Assembly: GCF_000740895.1 (NCBI RefSeq) | Contig: NC_025262.1 | Span: 1,666,001-1,730,000 of the forward strand | Direction of reading: 5' to 3' | Source: Theileria orientalis strain Shintoku | Lineage: Eukaryota; Apicomplexa; Aconoidasida; Piroplasmida; Theileriidae | DNA length: 64,000 nt | Shown: in pieces, positions 1 through 11,500 of the stretch | Numbering within the stretch: position 1 is the stretch's first letter | Layout: each line of letters begins with the position of its first letter | Translations under genes and position numbers: made by a program | Notes under the pieces: model-generated | What the model saw: only the letters and a program-made list of their open reading frames with translations | Databases searched by the model: none | What the model was told of the DNA's origin: nothing

Positions 1-716
1 GGTAAATCTTCGGCTGAAGATGTTTGGAGTGAAGTCAAATGAGTTGTTGAATGTATTGAAAACTTGTAATTACAGTACTGGTGAAAGCAAGAATAAGAGT
101 CGGAATGAAGGTGATAGTGATGGGAAACAGGCTGAGGAAAGGAATGTGGAGGGGTTCCTCTCTCTAATGAAGTTGAACCCATTGATACCAATACATTATT
201 TTGACAACTCGATACATAACTTAAAACAGATGCTATCAAATCCAAAGTACGATTAATTAATTAGTTAGCAAATTAACAAATTAACAGGTTTGAAGATGTT
301 AGATTGTACTTTGTGGATTGGGGAAGAAGTAGTTACGATCATAAACTAGAAGCGCTATACACAGATAAGTAAGTATATAATGGTTGATGTAATTGTGAAA
401 TGAGTTAATTAGTACCTAATGTAGAGGGTGTTAACATACTGTGCATTATGAGTATGTATGCTAATGTTACTATCAATGGGTAACGATACTAATGTAATAA
501 CGATAATTTAGAATAAAATACATCAAAAACACAAGCGGATTGGTAGAATTCATATGTAAATTTAACACCTTTTACTCACGGGAGTGGACGCACGGATATA
601 GACTGCGATACCCAAATGAGGAGGAACAAGCATTTTTGTTAAACTGGAAGGAAAAATGGCATAAACCAGTAGATACAACAATCTCAAAAGAGGGAAGAAT
701 GTTGCCAAATATATAA
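1..716 (+). CDS. 3' end of an unrecognised conserved-looking gene (three visible exons)
   Basis: The reading frame is open from the left edge, so the start lies outside the window. I read exons 1-246, 288-368 and 512-716. The introns are 247-287 and 369-511, with GT-AG ends, and the frame continues across both junctions. The visible part ends in a charged, tryptophan-rich tail (W at ...LNWKEKWHKPVD...) and stops with TAA at 714-716. An internal segment has the look of a folded domain (LYFVDWGRSSYDHKLEALYT). It is preceded by a lysine/asparagine/glutamate-rich low-complexity stretch around residues 22-45 of the visible part. I see no signal peptide or membrane segment in what is visible. I do not recognise the family. 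The short introns and moderate GC resemble the conserved genes of the window rather than the variable families. Confidence 0.6.
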
Positions 717-782
717 ATTTTAATTTTAATTGATATGAGTAGTTATGATGTATAAAGTATTTGGAACATAACATATTATGAT

Positions 783-2024
783 TTAGTGGTACAGATAACT
801 AAATCTATATTGAACGCGCCTTAAAGTGGAAATTACCCTGTTATGATGGATGTATCCTAGGACTCCAGCAGGTATGCAAAAGAGTCCAAGAACACCCAGT
901 ACGATACCAGCTGTAGCTGACCCACTGATTTGTTTTTGGGAGTCCGGCATCATTTTATACAATTTTTCCCTTACATTATTGCTGTCATATATAAATTGAA
1001 GTTTCTCCAAAAGTTGCGTTTGCATTAGTGATTCAATTTTTTTGTACGATTTCCTAAATGTATAAAATGTTTCTGTGCTTAAAGTTGAGCCATCTTCAAC
1101 TTTACTTGTTTCAACTTTAATCTCTTCTGCTTTATAAAGCTCATAATAGTTAGAAGTATTAGTCTGTCTAGAGTCAGGAAATTTATAGTGAGACTTAGAA
1201 CAAAATTGTATCAATAGAGGCAAATTTCTTCCCAAATCATCGCTACTACAATATACACGCATTTTATCAAGGTTTACATCGTTGTAGTCAGAACCTTTGA
1301 AATTGTCAAAATAGTATGGGTCATCATCAGTGTTTTCTATTCTTATTTGGTTAAATCCTTTGGAAGAAAATTCGCAATCATAAAATATAAAGCTGTATGA
1401 GTGCTCGACATTGGTTGGACCATTTAATTTGATGCTGCTAATACCACTGTTAGTACTAGTATTATCAAGAGATGATTCGAAAATACACGTTCCGTTTTTT
1501 ATATTTAGAGTTAATGTGGTATGTAACGCTTCATATTCGTTATCCAATTCTGTTTGTTCTATTGTACCTTCGGAGATTGGCTCTAAATCAACTAAATTTA
1601 CTTTGCCGTCATTACCGCTATTGGTTAATTGTCGGTATAAATAGTAAATTTTTCTTAATGTTCCAATACCAAAACCAGTGGACTTAGGTTCTGTTGTTAA
1701 TACAACAACTATTGGACCAATATTTTTATTACTTTTATTATAGTATAACTCTAGTCTTTTAAGCTTTTCATTATTTTTAATAACGCTACTTGAATCAACG
1801 GCAATGGTATCTTCAGAACCACTCACAGCCTTATCTTTATTTTTTTTTAATTTAATCTTAAATAGCCTATCAGTTATACATTTAGAACCAGTAACAGTGT
1901 GCAAAATCATCATATAACTAGGAAATTGTGTAGCATCCATGGTACTAACCGAGATTTGACATCCTCCGTCACTGTTGTAATGCATATCACCTTCCTGGTT
2001 GAAATCAAATATCAACTCTCCCAT
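783..2024 (-). CDS. Diverged member of the variable MG-start/C-terminal-TM family
   Basis: This is a single exon of 413 codons. The first true ATG is at 2024; the in-frame TTG two codons upstream is not a plausible eukaryotic start. The protein begins M-G-E, has no signal peptide, and ends with one hydrophobic segment (about residues 370-395, GIVLGVLGLFCIPAGVLGYI) followed by a short basic tail. Two copies of the family's strand motif are visible: RLELYYNKSNKNIGPIVVVL and KMRVYC...NLPLLIQF. It therefore looks like a distant relative of the genes at 14823-21966 and 39209-46120. Unlike those genes it lacks serine at position 6 and the proline/serine-rich stalk. The intergenic distance to the OGDH gene downstream on the plus coordinate axis is only about 150 bp. 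The function is unknown; a surface or exported antigen-like role is inferred from architecture only. Confidence 0.7.
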   Translation of the reverse strand: MGELIFDFNQEGDMHYNSDGGCQISVSTMDATQFPSYMMILHTVTGSKCITDRLFKIKLKKNKDKAVSGSEDTIAVDSSSVIKNNEKLKRLELYYNKSNKNIGPIVVVLTTEPKSTGFGIGTLRKIYYLYRQLTNSGNDGKVNLVDLEPISEGTIEQTELDNEYEALHTTLTLNIKNGTCIFESSLDNTSTNSGISSIKLNGPTNVEHSYSFIFYDCEFSSKGFNQIRIENTDDDPYYFDNFKGSDYNDVNLDKMRVYCSSDDLGRNLPLLIQFCSKSHYKFPDSRQTNTSNYYELYKAEEIKVETSKVEDGSTLSTETFYTFRKSYKKIESLMQTQLLEKLQFIYDSNNVREKLYKMMPDSQKQISGSATAGIVLGVLGLFCIPAGVLGYIHHNRVISTLRRVQYRFSYLYH

Positions 2025-2180
2025 TTTCAATTTAAATATATATTTTTAAAAGATACCAATTAAATTCAAATATTATTTTACTTCTTAACTAGTGTGTATT
2101 TCCAGATCTAATAATTACAAGTATCTAATACAGATATCCAACGTGTACCGTGCATAATATTTTTAAAACTGTCACTAAAT

Positions 2181-5100
2181 CTAAAGGTAAAACGCCCCTT
2201 GCACCAAGGCGTGCTCTTCGTTGTGAGTCTTGGGGTCGCCAACTGCAGTGGTCGCGCACGGCAACCTCCCGGCATACTTTACAGCGGCATCCACCTTGCT
2301 GCCGTAGTCGTCCCTCAGTATTTTCAGCAGGCCGTTGAGGCGCTCCCTCACGAAGTAGTAGCATCCCCCGTTTTCGTGCTCCTCCTGGCACCAAACCACC
2401 GTCTTCAGGTTCCTGTACAGCCTCAGGTCGTCCAGAACCCACTGCGCCGGGAAGGGCGTTATTTCCTCGAGCCTTGCTATTGCCACGTGTTCCAGGTTTT
2501 TCTGCGCCTCCTTGTTGTTTTCTCTGAACTCCAGCAGGTCGTAGTATATCTGTCCGCTGCACAGTATCACCTTGTGCACCTTGTCCAGCTGCTTGACATC
2601 CGCCTTGCTGCTGCCACCGGCCTTGCCGGCACCTGGCGCGCCCTTGTACAGGTGCTCCATGATGTTCGGGTTGAACAGCGGGTCCGGTATGTACCTCTGG
2701 AAGAAGGTGCCCGTTTCAAACTCGCTCAGGTTGCTGAATGCGCCTCTCAACTTGAGCAGCTTTTTGCCGGTCACGCATATCAGCGGCTTTCTGTACGGCC
2801 TGTGCATCTGTCTCCTGAGCACATGGAACAGGTTACTTGCGACTGAGCAGTTGACCACTGAGATGTTCACCAGTTTCGCGTAGTCCTCTCCGAGCCCGAG
2901 GTTGTCGCTCAGGTCTTCACTGTCGTTGCTCGACTGCAGAAAGCGTTCGACTCTACGTTGTTGTCATTACTTTATTTACCTAGTGACTATCTACCGACCA
3001 TATAAATATTTAGTAAACCAAAGGATAAACACTCTAGTAATACCGTCTAAATAGAGAATTAACTTAGAAGTACCTGCACGATGAGTGGTCTGGTCCCTGT
3101 CCGTCGTAACCGTGTGGCAAAAACATCACAACACCTACAGTGTGTCAGTCGAACGTTTTACAGCCAATGCTGCTAGTACCATCCAACTAGCTGGGTACAT
3201 TTACTACATACTTGGCTGATTGCCAACTACATTGCTAACTTTGTAATCAACCAACTATGTAAACAAATAGTAACCAACAGTACCTGAAAAGTAGTTCCAC
3301 TTCGTTTCCGCGGAGGTGATAAACGCGTCTATTATCACTTGCGCTCCGTTGACGAAGTCGCCGAACTGCGCCTCCCAAATGTTCAGCGTCTTCGGCGAGT
3401 ACAGGCTGTACCCGTACTCGAAGCCCACCGCCGCCAACTCGCTGAGGTACGAGTTGAGGATCCTGACGTCCATGCCCTCGAAGACGTTGTAGTACTTAAA
3501 CGTGTCCTGGCACTGCACCTGCGCGTGCCTGTGCGAGAACGTGCCCCTCTTGCTCTCCTGACCTGAGAGCCTGACGTGGAATCCGTCGTGCGAGAGCGAC
3601 GAGAATGCCAGCACCTCCGAGATCGCCGTGTCGATGCCCGTCCCGCTGTTCAGCGCCTGGAGCCTCTGGTCGAATATCTTCTTAATGCTGTTGTGCAGCT
3701 TAATCTCCTCCGGAATCGTCGTGCATTTCAGGCCGAGCTTGAGCAACAGGTCGTGGTCAAGCCCCGTTCTCAGCACCTGGGGGTTAAGCGTGAGCTGGTT
3801 CCCGTTGTCGGCAACGGCCGAAGAGGCTCCTATGAAATCGTCAACCAATGACACGTGCCATACCCACACATAACTACCTATCATTAGCCAAACGCATACA
3901 TAACTACCTATCATTAACCAAACCCACCCTGGGCGCCCTTCTTGCTTGCTTCAATCCTCTGCATCACTCTGTTGTGTAGCGAGTTGTCGACGTAGAAGCC
4001 TTCGATCAGGGTCAGGATGTCCCTCCAGTTTTCGTTTTGTATCGGCTCCTTGATGCGCTCTATCGACTTCGAGAGGTCCAGCGACTTCTGGAAGTCCGAG
4101 CCAGTCGCGTTTTCTATTTTGTCGAGCTCCTCCATGTCTATGCCCATCTTCGTGTTAAGGTACTTCTTGTAGTACACCATCAGATTTGGCACCTGGTCGA
4201 CCTTGTTGTACATTTCTGCGTTCGTGAACTTCGGCATGTCCAGCTCATTGTGTCCGAAGCGTCTGAATCCGACCAAGTTGATGAACACGTCTGTGTGGAA
4301 CTTCTGCCTGTACAGGCAGGCCAGCCTTCCTGCGAAGACTACTCCTTCAATTGAGTACGCGTTGACGTGTATAACTGGCGCCTCAACTACCTTTGCCACC
4401 TACAAATTCCATTAGTCAGCTCTATCTGATCCACGAAAGCTATAATTCACATAACAACTCACATCTGTCGGATATCTTGACGACGATGCCTCCATGGGAC
4501 TCGCAGTGAATCCAATCTGATTATTCACAACTGCACATCAATTATTCTCAATCACGTATCTGGTGGCTAAATGGCTACTTTATCATAGGGATGAATAATA
4601 TCAAACACCTATCCGGTGACTAATTTGCTACTCTATCGCAGCCGTACATCTTATCATGCAAAGGCTAAACTTGCCCATAGTTGCACTGTACATCAACACT
4701 CACCTATGTTGATTGTGCCTCCAACTGTGAATCCCTTGATCTTCGACATCTGTACCACCTCGTACGGCATGCCCTGGCCTGAGATTGCTGAGTTGCCGTG
4801 TATGGCAATTGGGACCGTCTTGTCCTTCTTCGCGTCATTTTCAAAGTGCTGCTTTGCCTTGACCAGCCCCGTTAAAACTGGGTGTGAGAATTGCAGGTGA
4901 CTCGAGTTCGATATCATCTGTATGTCCAGCCCATCTTTGACGCACGTGTATCCGTTGTGATACTTGACGTCTCCGCTTCTAAAGTTCGAATCGACGAACC
5001 AGTTAGCGCCCTGTGATAATTAAATCAGTACAACTACCATAATTAATCACCAATAAATAATAATCGATACCAATAACTACCATAATCCCCAACGACACAC

Positions 5101-6489
5101 ATATATGTGGTAAAAACACACCCTAAACTCTGCAAACGATTCTTCCAGGGGTTTATTCAAAAAGTTAGAAAGCACTCCCAATCTTCCGCGGTGCGACATT
5201 GTCATCAGAATCGAGTTCGCTCCGAACTCCCTGGACGACTTCTCTATCGACTCCAGCAACACCAGCAGTGACTCCATTCCGTCCATTCCGAACCTCTTCA
5301 GGGTAGGAAACGCCTTTGCGCTAAACAGCAGTTAGTACTATTTATATAAAAATTAGTCATTGGTCTGATAAAAATTATCTAAATGTGCTAGCCACACTCA
5401 CCAAAACTGCTCAAACTTGACTGCTCTGCATATAGACTTAAAGCAGCCCAGACTCTCCTCTTTTGACAGGTTCAGGAAGTTGTCGCTTTCTATCTGGTCT
5501 ATCAAAAATGCGACCGCTTGCGAGTTCGATATGTGCCCGAACTCAAAGGATATGTTTCCGCAGTACCGCTCCCTCAACTTGTCGATCTGCGACTGCACGG
5601 TCCCCTGAGTGTTGAATATTCCTCCCAGGCCCAGGTTCGGCACTGTTTTCGCCAGTTCTTCTGGTGTCAGTTTATAGTTTTTTATATTAAGCTACACATT
5701 ATCATATTTGTGTAAAATCATTGGCCTCGTAAACTGTTTAAAAGCCTTACGTACTGTTAACTACCTAATGTAAACCAACTCTTTCTTCCATGCCCTCCAC
5801 GACCCTGAAGAAGGGTATTCTTTTTGGCAAATTCAGTGGATCCACTGTTGATACTAGGTGCCCATATGTCCTATAAGCACTAGCCAATTCGTTTAGCTTC
5901 AGCACTTCGGGGCCAGTTACACCTACGAATAGTGTGTCAAAACTACTACTACACAATCATAATTAAAAAAGTAGGCAGGATATGTATATTTTACCTTCGG
6001 CAACCTTTGAAATAAGTTCAGATGCTTGACTAGTGGCTTGGTTGCTAAACAAAGGAATCTGAAAACAGGTTAGTGTTAATAATTAATGGGCTGATGCTTA
6101 AGTATTTGCCAGGGAATAAGTGAAGAATGCTACCATATCAATAATAATAATCACCTAACATCTAATTCCAAAGTATAGAGGTCCAAATATTTACCTAATA
6201 GTTATAAAGTTATAAATGGAATAAGATGGTAAATAAGGGTTTATATGGGCTGGAAGGTCACTAAAAATGTTCAACTTACATTTTTAAATATTACATTTCT
6301 ATCAAAATGGTGAACGGGGTAATTTTTACCCTGTTCTAAGAATGAAAAATAATTTTGCCATGATTTTTGCAGATGATTCGGATCGGTGCGATAAACATAA
6401 TACAAGTATTCTAGGTAGTTTGAGCTTTCGCCATTAAAATTTACAAATTGCCTCAAATTTTGAGAGATTCGAAGGAGCCCAAATCTCAT
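2181..6489 (-). CDS. OGDH: 2-oxoglutarate dehydrogenase E1 component, 11 exons
   Basis: This enzyme does the thiamine-diphosphate-dependent oxidative decarboxylation of 2-oxoglutarate in the mitochondrial TCA cycle, as E1 of the OGDH complex. I read exons (minus strand) 6280-6489, 5995-6058, 5780-5922, 5402-5691, 5122-5320, 4704-5010, 4463-4530, 3928-4399, 3284-3829, 3074-3134 and 2181-2952, giving 1,043 residues, close to the usual length of about 1,000. Family landmarks in order are: the N-terminal YLEYLYYVYRTDPNHLQKSW segment; KRFGMDG and MSHRGRLGVL; GDVKYH; HGNSAISGQG; VVNNQIGFT; VEAPVIHVNA; GHNELD; FSHRHA; WEAQFGDFVNGAQ; LPHGYDGQGPDHSS; and a C-terminal NLKTVVWCQEEHENGG. The aspartate expected in the ThDP/Mg motif (HGD) is asparagine here. 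The 3' end of exon 3 is the least certain boundary, because the frame requires a GTTGGT donor. The N-terminus is basic and compatible with a mitochondrial leader. Confidence 0.95.
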
Positions 6490-7520
6490 TTTTATTAAAA
6501 ATATTAAATGACCGAGCCCAACAATGTGTATGAGTAAATTTAGTTCTATGGCCTTCTTTTATGTTTTATTTACATATTTACTCCATTTTCTTATAAATAA
6601 ATATTAACATTATATTTGCAATAAATTTTAACTGTATGTGTAATCTGAACTTATTATTATTAGCACTTTGCTAGTAATGGACTATTGTAGTGTTTATTGA
6701 TTATTTGTTAATTTAAATTATTACAAATTGTGTAAAATTAGTATACATGATTATGTTATATTAATCATTTAGTAAAATCGGGCTAGACCATAGACAAATT
6801 AATGTTTAAATTTATTATTTACACATACAGGAATAAACTGTAGTACCGCAATTTCAAAATATCATATCTGCTATTATGTTAATCAGAAATCTAAGGCACC
6901 TCTACGTAAGGAATCTACATCTGAATAATTATATTACCAAAACTAACATTCATAAACAATGATCAAGAAATATAGGTTATATATAAACGCTAATTGAGAG
7001 TAATGAAAGTTAAATTATAAAATTTTCATTAAAAACCATAGGTAATCAAATATGTAAATTGAATGAATGTGTGTAATTGAATAAATATCAGTTTTTTACG
7101 TAATCAAATTGAATAAAACGGATATTGTAGCGTATAACTATACAAATTTATTTTAACATCCGGAATAAAAGCATAGAAAAGGTATAATGTATAAAAATTA
7201 TAAACGAGGGGAAGTAAAGATAAGGAAGTTTAAAAGTAAACGTTTTGGAACAGATTTGAAATTAATAGACCAAATTAAAAGGGTGAGAAACTTATAAATG
7301 TTCTCGAGGTCCAATTTTTATAAGAACTACGCCTTGGAAAAAAATTCCACACACCGACAGACATACTGGTGAGTACAATTAACCCTATATACACAATACC
7401 CATAATTATACTCAGCTATAATTTCACTTCTCTCGATTCTAGCCTATTACAAGATTTGATTCTTGATCCTCTAGTTTTATTTCAACCCCAAGCAGAAGGT
7501 TGATATCTCAGGTTTTTCAT
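6490..7520. other. AT-rich intergenic region between divergent OGDH and secreted-protein genes
   Basis: No convincing coding exon. This is the shared 5' region of a minus-strand gene (OGDH) and a plus-strand gene (7521). A strong splice donor (GTGAGT at 7369) and an acceptor-like CTCAG at 7507-7511 bracket 7369-7511. That suggests a spliced 5' leader for the gene at 7521. Confidence 0.5.
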
Positions 7521-7964
7521 ATGTTAGCTGTTGGTGTGTTGAAGCTGTTGATTGGTATCTCGGTTCTGTCCCAGTACAAGCTATGGACACTAGCTCACGG
7601 ACAGAACTCTAGCACAGCCTGGTTCATCACCTATGCGCCACCGGAAAATGGCGACCAGGATACACTGGAAGCATGGCTGTATGGACCTCTCAAAACACCT
7701 CCAATCCTAGGCCAGGATTGTCCACTAAAGTGGTTATACGGACCCTTTTTTACCCAAAGACCCGCATATAAGCTGCCTGAAGCAAAGGAAGAAGTGAAAA
7801 CGGCAGTCTGTGCCCCGGTAATGGAAGTGGCACACAAACGAGACCCAGAAATTGAAGTTAACGACCCTCAAGACAAATGGCTCCAGGGACCAGAACCAGA
7901 TTACTTAGTTAACTCTGGATCTGAAGGTAACGTATACATGGACCACTCAATCCCTACTGAATAA
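7521..7964 (+). CDS. Small secreted-type protein with W-L-[YQ]-G-P repeats
   Basis: This is 147 codons. The first ATG in the open frame is at 7521; the preceding in-frame TTG at 7500 is not used. Residues 1-20 are hydrophobic (MLAVGVLKLLIGISVLSQ) and look like a signal peptide. The mature part has three copies of a short motif: AWLYGPLKTPP, KWLYGPFFTQRP and KWLQGPEPDY. A charged linker containing VAHKRDPEIEVNDP lies before the last copy. I find no FAINT domain and do not recognise the protein, but it sits directly upstream of two FAINT genes on the same strand. A spliced 5' leader (intron about 7369-7511) is likely. An alternative acceptor would fuse an upstream ATG (7298) in frame and bury the signal peptide; I consider that less likely. 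An exported or secreted role is inferred. Confidence 0.6.
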   Translation: MLAVGVLKLLIGISVLSQYKLWTLAHGQNSSTAWFITYAPPENGDQDTLEAWLYGPLKTPPILGQDCPLKWLYGPFFTQRPAYKLPEAKEEVKTAVCAPVMEVAHKRDPEIEVNDPQDKWLQGPEPDYLVNSGSEGNVYMDHSIPTE

Positions 7965-8512
7965 AACACACCAAGCCCCGTAGTGTTTATAACTACCGGA
8001 CTATGGTGTGTAATTTTCTAGTTCGACGTATACACGCATATTTATTAGGATTATGGTCACATATATAACATTGATTTGTTTTATGTAGATGGCAATTTCC
8101 ATTTGTTTAGATAAAATTTGCAGAGAAAGGTTTAGCTCCTGTTGTCTACACATTTTCTATTTCGCAAATTAGGAAGTTTATTCAAAAAAATGCCAGAAAT
8201 TATTAATATAGATAAAAAGTGTATTCTGTTTAGATAATTTAATATAAGTAAATTAAGTATTTTATGATAGAATCTTGCTATTTATTGTCCCTCAGCCCCA
8301 GTGCTAAAGGCGGTAAAAGGGCCCTAAATTAGGGGATTTACGCAGAGAATTTTATGGTATATAGTATCGGAGCATATTTATATAATGGTCGAATTGATAG
8401 ATCAGTTGTTTGTTAGGGGATTATGACACAATTCTGCCCAAATAGTAATAAACATGATATTAATATAGAAACCCGGATAGTTTATTAGCTCTAAGTTAGG
8501 CCAGCTAATAGT
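7965..8512 (+). other. Intergenic region upstream of the 1,383-codon FAINT gene
   Basis: AT-rich with one GC-rich patch near 8288-8330 (contains CCTCAGCCCCAG and GGGCCCT). No ORF or RNA gene recognised. It should contain the 3' UTR of the small secreted gene and the promoter of the gene at 8513. Confidence 0.4.
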
Positions 8513-11500
8513 ATGGATTTGTCCATACTATTAATAAATTTATGGCTTTATTACGTGCTCCTATCCAGGAAAATTTTACCACCCTGTTCCGGTATAGACA
8601 GAGGTTTTTTTTCACGAATGTTTAGTCAACCTAGTCCACGTATAGAATCAACTCTAGATACACGACCAAGATTGGAGTTAGATTTAGGAGACGAAATAGT
8701 CACAACAGTCAAAGTAAAACCAGGGGATCCTGACCGAACAACACAACTAGATTCGGATTCAGACTCAGATTCAGGAGAAGAGTCAAAACCAGAAAAAGTA
8801 GTAGTCAAAAGTTCTGGTCAAACGACACAACTAAAATCGGATTCAGATTCAGATTCAGGAGAGGAGTCAAAACCAGAAAAAGTAGTAGTCAAAAGTTCTG
8901 GTCAAACGACACAACTAAAATCGGATTCAGATTCAGATTCAGGAGAGGAGTCAAAACCAGAAAAAGTAGTAGTCAAACGCTCTGGTCAAACAACAGATTT
9001 AAAATCAGATTCAGATTCGGGAGATGACTCGGGAGAAGATTCCAGAGGAAAACCGAGAGTCGATGTGGACTCAGATAAGCTAGTAGTAATCCCTAAGTCG
9101 GCGCGAGTAGCAAAACGAGATTCAGACTCAGACTCAGACGATGAATCAAGACCGAAGCCAAAAATAAAGCCAAAACAAGGAGCAAAAATCCAGGCACCCC
9201 GCAAAACGATACACCTAGAGTCCGATTCAGACGACGATTCTAAGAAAGAATTGGTAGTAGATGTTCCATTACCACCAGATGAACCTGATCAACCGGTTGT
9301 GCCAACACTGCCAAGTTTAAAAAATGAATCTGGGCAACCTGTTCTACCAACTTTGCCAAGTTTAGAAAATAACAAGGAACAACAGCCACTCGTATTAACA
9401 ATGTCGTTACCATTGGACTACTCAGATCAACAGCCAATACCATCATTGGCAATGCAGCAGGAATACTCCGAACTAGAAAACGTATTAACATTTTCATTAC
9501 CTAAAGCATATGAACAAGAAAATGTATTAACATTTTCACTACCTGAATCATTTAACCAAGAACCTATATTAACATTTTCATTACCCGAGGATGAATTTGA
9601 GCAACAGTCCTCGGTACCACATACTCCATTAGAAGATGACACGTACCAACAGCCTGTAGTAACAGTTCCATTACCGGAAGAAGATGACTTTCACCATGAA
9701 CCCTCAGTAACGGTGCCAATATTAGAAGATGATGATGAACAACAGCCCGCAGCAATGATGGCAATACCTGAGGAGTACTCTGTCCAACAGCGTGTACCAT
9801 TATTGCCAAGTTTAGAATATGACGCTGAACAACAGTCTATACCAGTACAAATACAAGACGAAGACGCACCAGTGTCTCCCAGGCATAGAAGGAAAATGTC
9901 AATACCATTGGATCCAGATCATCACCAAGTAGGATCGGAACCTCAGAGGCTGATAAAGCAAGATTCAGGAGTAGTGACAAGACAGTTTCAACTAGATTCA
10001 GACTCCGACACGGAAACTTTACAGGACAATAAACCACATCCCAGACATCAGCAAGAACTAGAATTTGAACCTGAAACTGAAATAATACCAGTACTGAAAC
10101 CGATAACTTCACCACTAGCTAAAGGAGTGATTACACCATTATCTGATGAAGTAACTACGCCGTCACCTGAGTCCAAAAAGAAACCAGCCCCTGAACCAGA
10201 ACCGGAGCCAAAACCGGAAGTGAAGCCGCTCGCAGACTTAAAGTTATTTGCAATGGACCCAGATATCCCAGGAGCCTATATAGAGCTGAATGAAACCGAC
10301 TATGATCTAATGGAGGAGCTAGGGGAAGTTAACTATTCGCTTAAAACATTCGTACACTGCCACCTGGTTACATACTGCAACGAAACAGTATGGAGCGCAG
10401 GAGAATATGAAGTTACAGACCCAGAATCTATAAGCTGTGATCCGATAAGCGGTCAAATTACCATCAATAGTACTAAAAAGGGGGTGATGTACCGGGCTGA
10501 TGGAAGTGGAAAATGGCAATACGTATCGAGTTTCAACTACGTACCCGATTTTAGAGAAATTCTTAGACCTGAGTTAGCCGCTAAGGAAAAAACACCTCCA
10601 AGGGAAACTATTCCATTTGACCACGGAAAATCAGAGCAAATTAAGGTGTCAGTACAGGGACCTCCGATTTACCTAGTTCCAATAAAGGAATTATTTAAAC
10701 TCTTTACACATTACGAGGACTTTATTACAGAAATGGATAACAATGATTACCAAATGATTACTGAGGGTTATGAGACTGACTTTGAGTTTAAGTCTGATAA
10801 GAAGTGTACAGAGATTAAGTTTGATAACAAGAGTATTTGGAGAAAAGGAGACCATGACATCAGTGTTCCCACATCAATCAGTTATAATGAAGAAGGAACA
10901 CAAGTAACAATCAGAGACGGAAAAAAGGAGGTGATCTACCAAAGGGATCAGTTGGGCGGCTGGAACTACCAGTCGACGGCCAGATACGACATAGAGTATA
11001 CGCCTTTGAGTCTCATAGAAGCCATCACGGGCTCGCCGGATTACAGAACTGATTTTGCAGCATTATTCAGGCAACCAGTAGCACCTACAGCAGTAACACA
11101 AGATATGGAGCCTTTTATGCCTGCTACTCCTGCTGTTACTCCTCCCACTGTTCAGGCTGCCCATAGAGACTCATTCCAGCTGTTTACAGATGACGAGAAT
11201 GACGTTACTACAGAAATGGATAGCAACGATTACCAAATGATTACTGAGGGTTATGAGACTGACTTTGAGTTTAAGTCTGATAAGAAGTGTACAGAGATTA
11301 AGTTTGATAACAAGAGTATTTGGAGAAAAGGAGACCATGACATCAGTGTTCCCACATCAATCAGTTATAATGAAGAAGGAACACAAGTTACAATCAGAGA
11401 CGGGGAGAAGGCAATAATCTTAGTAAAGAACCAATCTGGGGAATGGAACCATCAAACGACTGCACGGTACCACTACGATTTCGATTCAGCCTACCATGGT

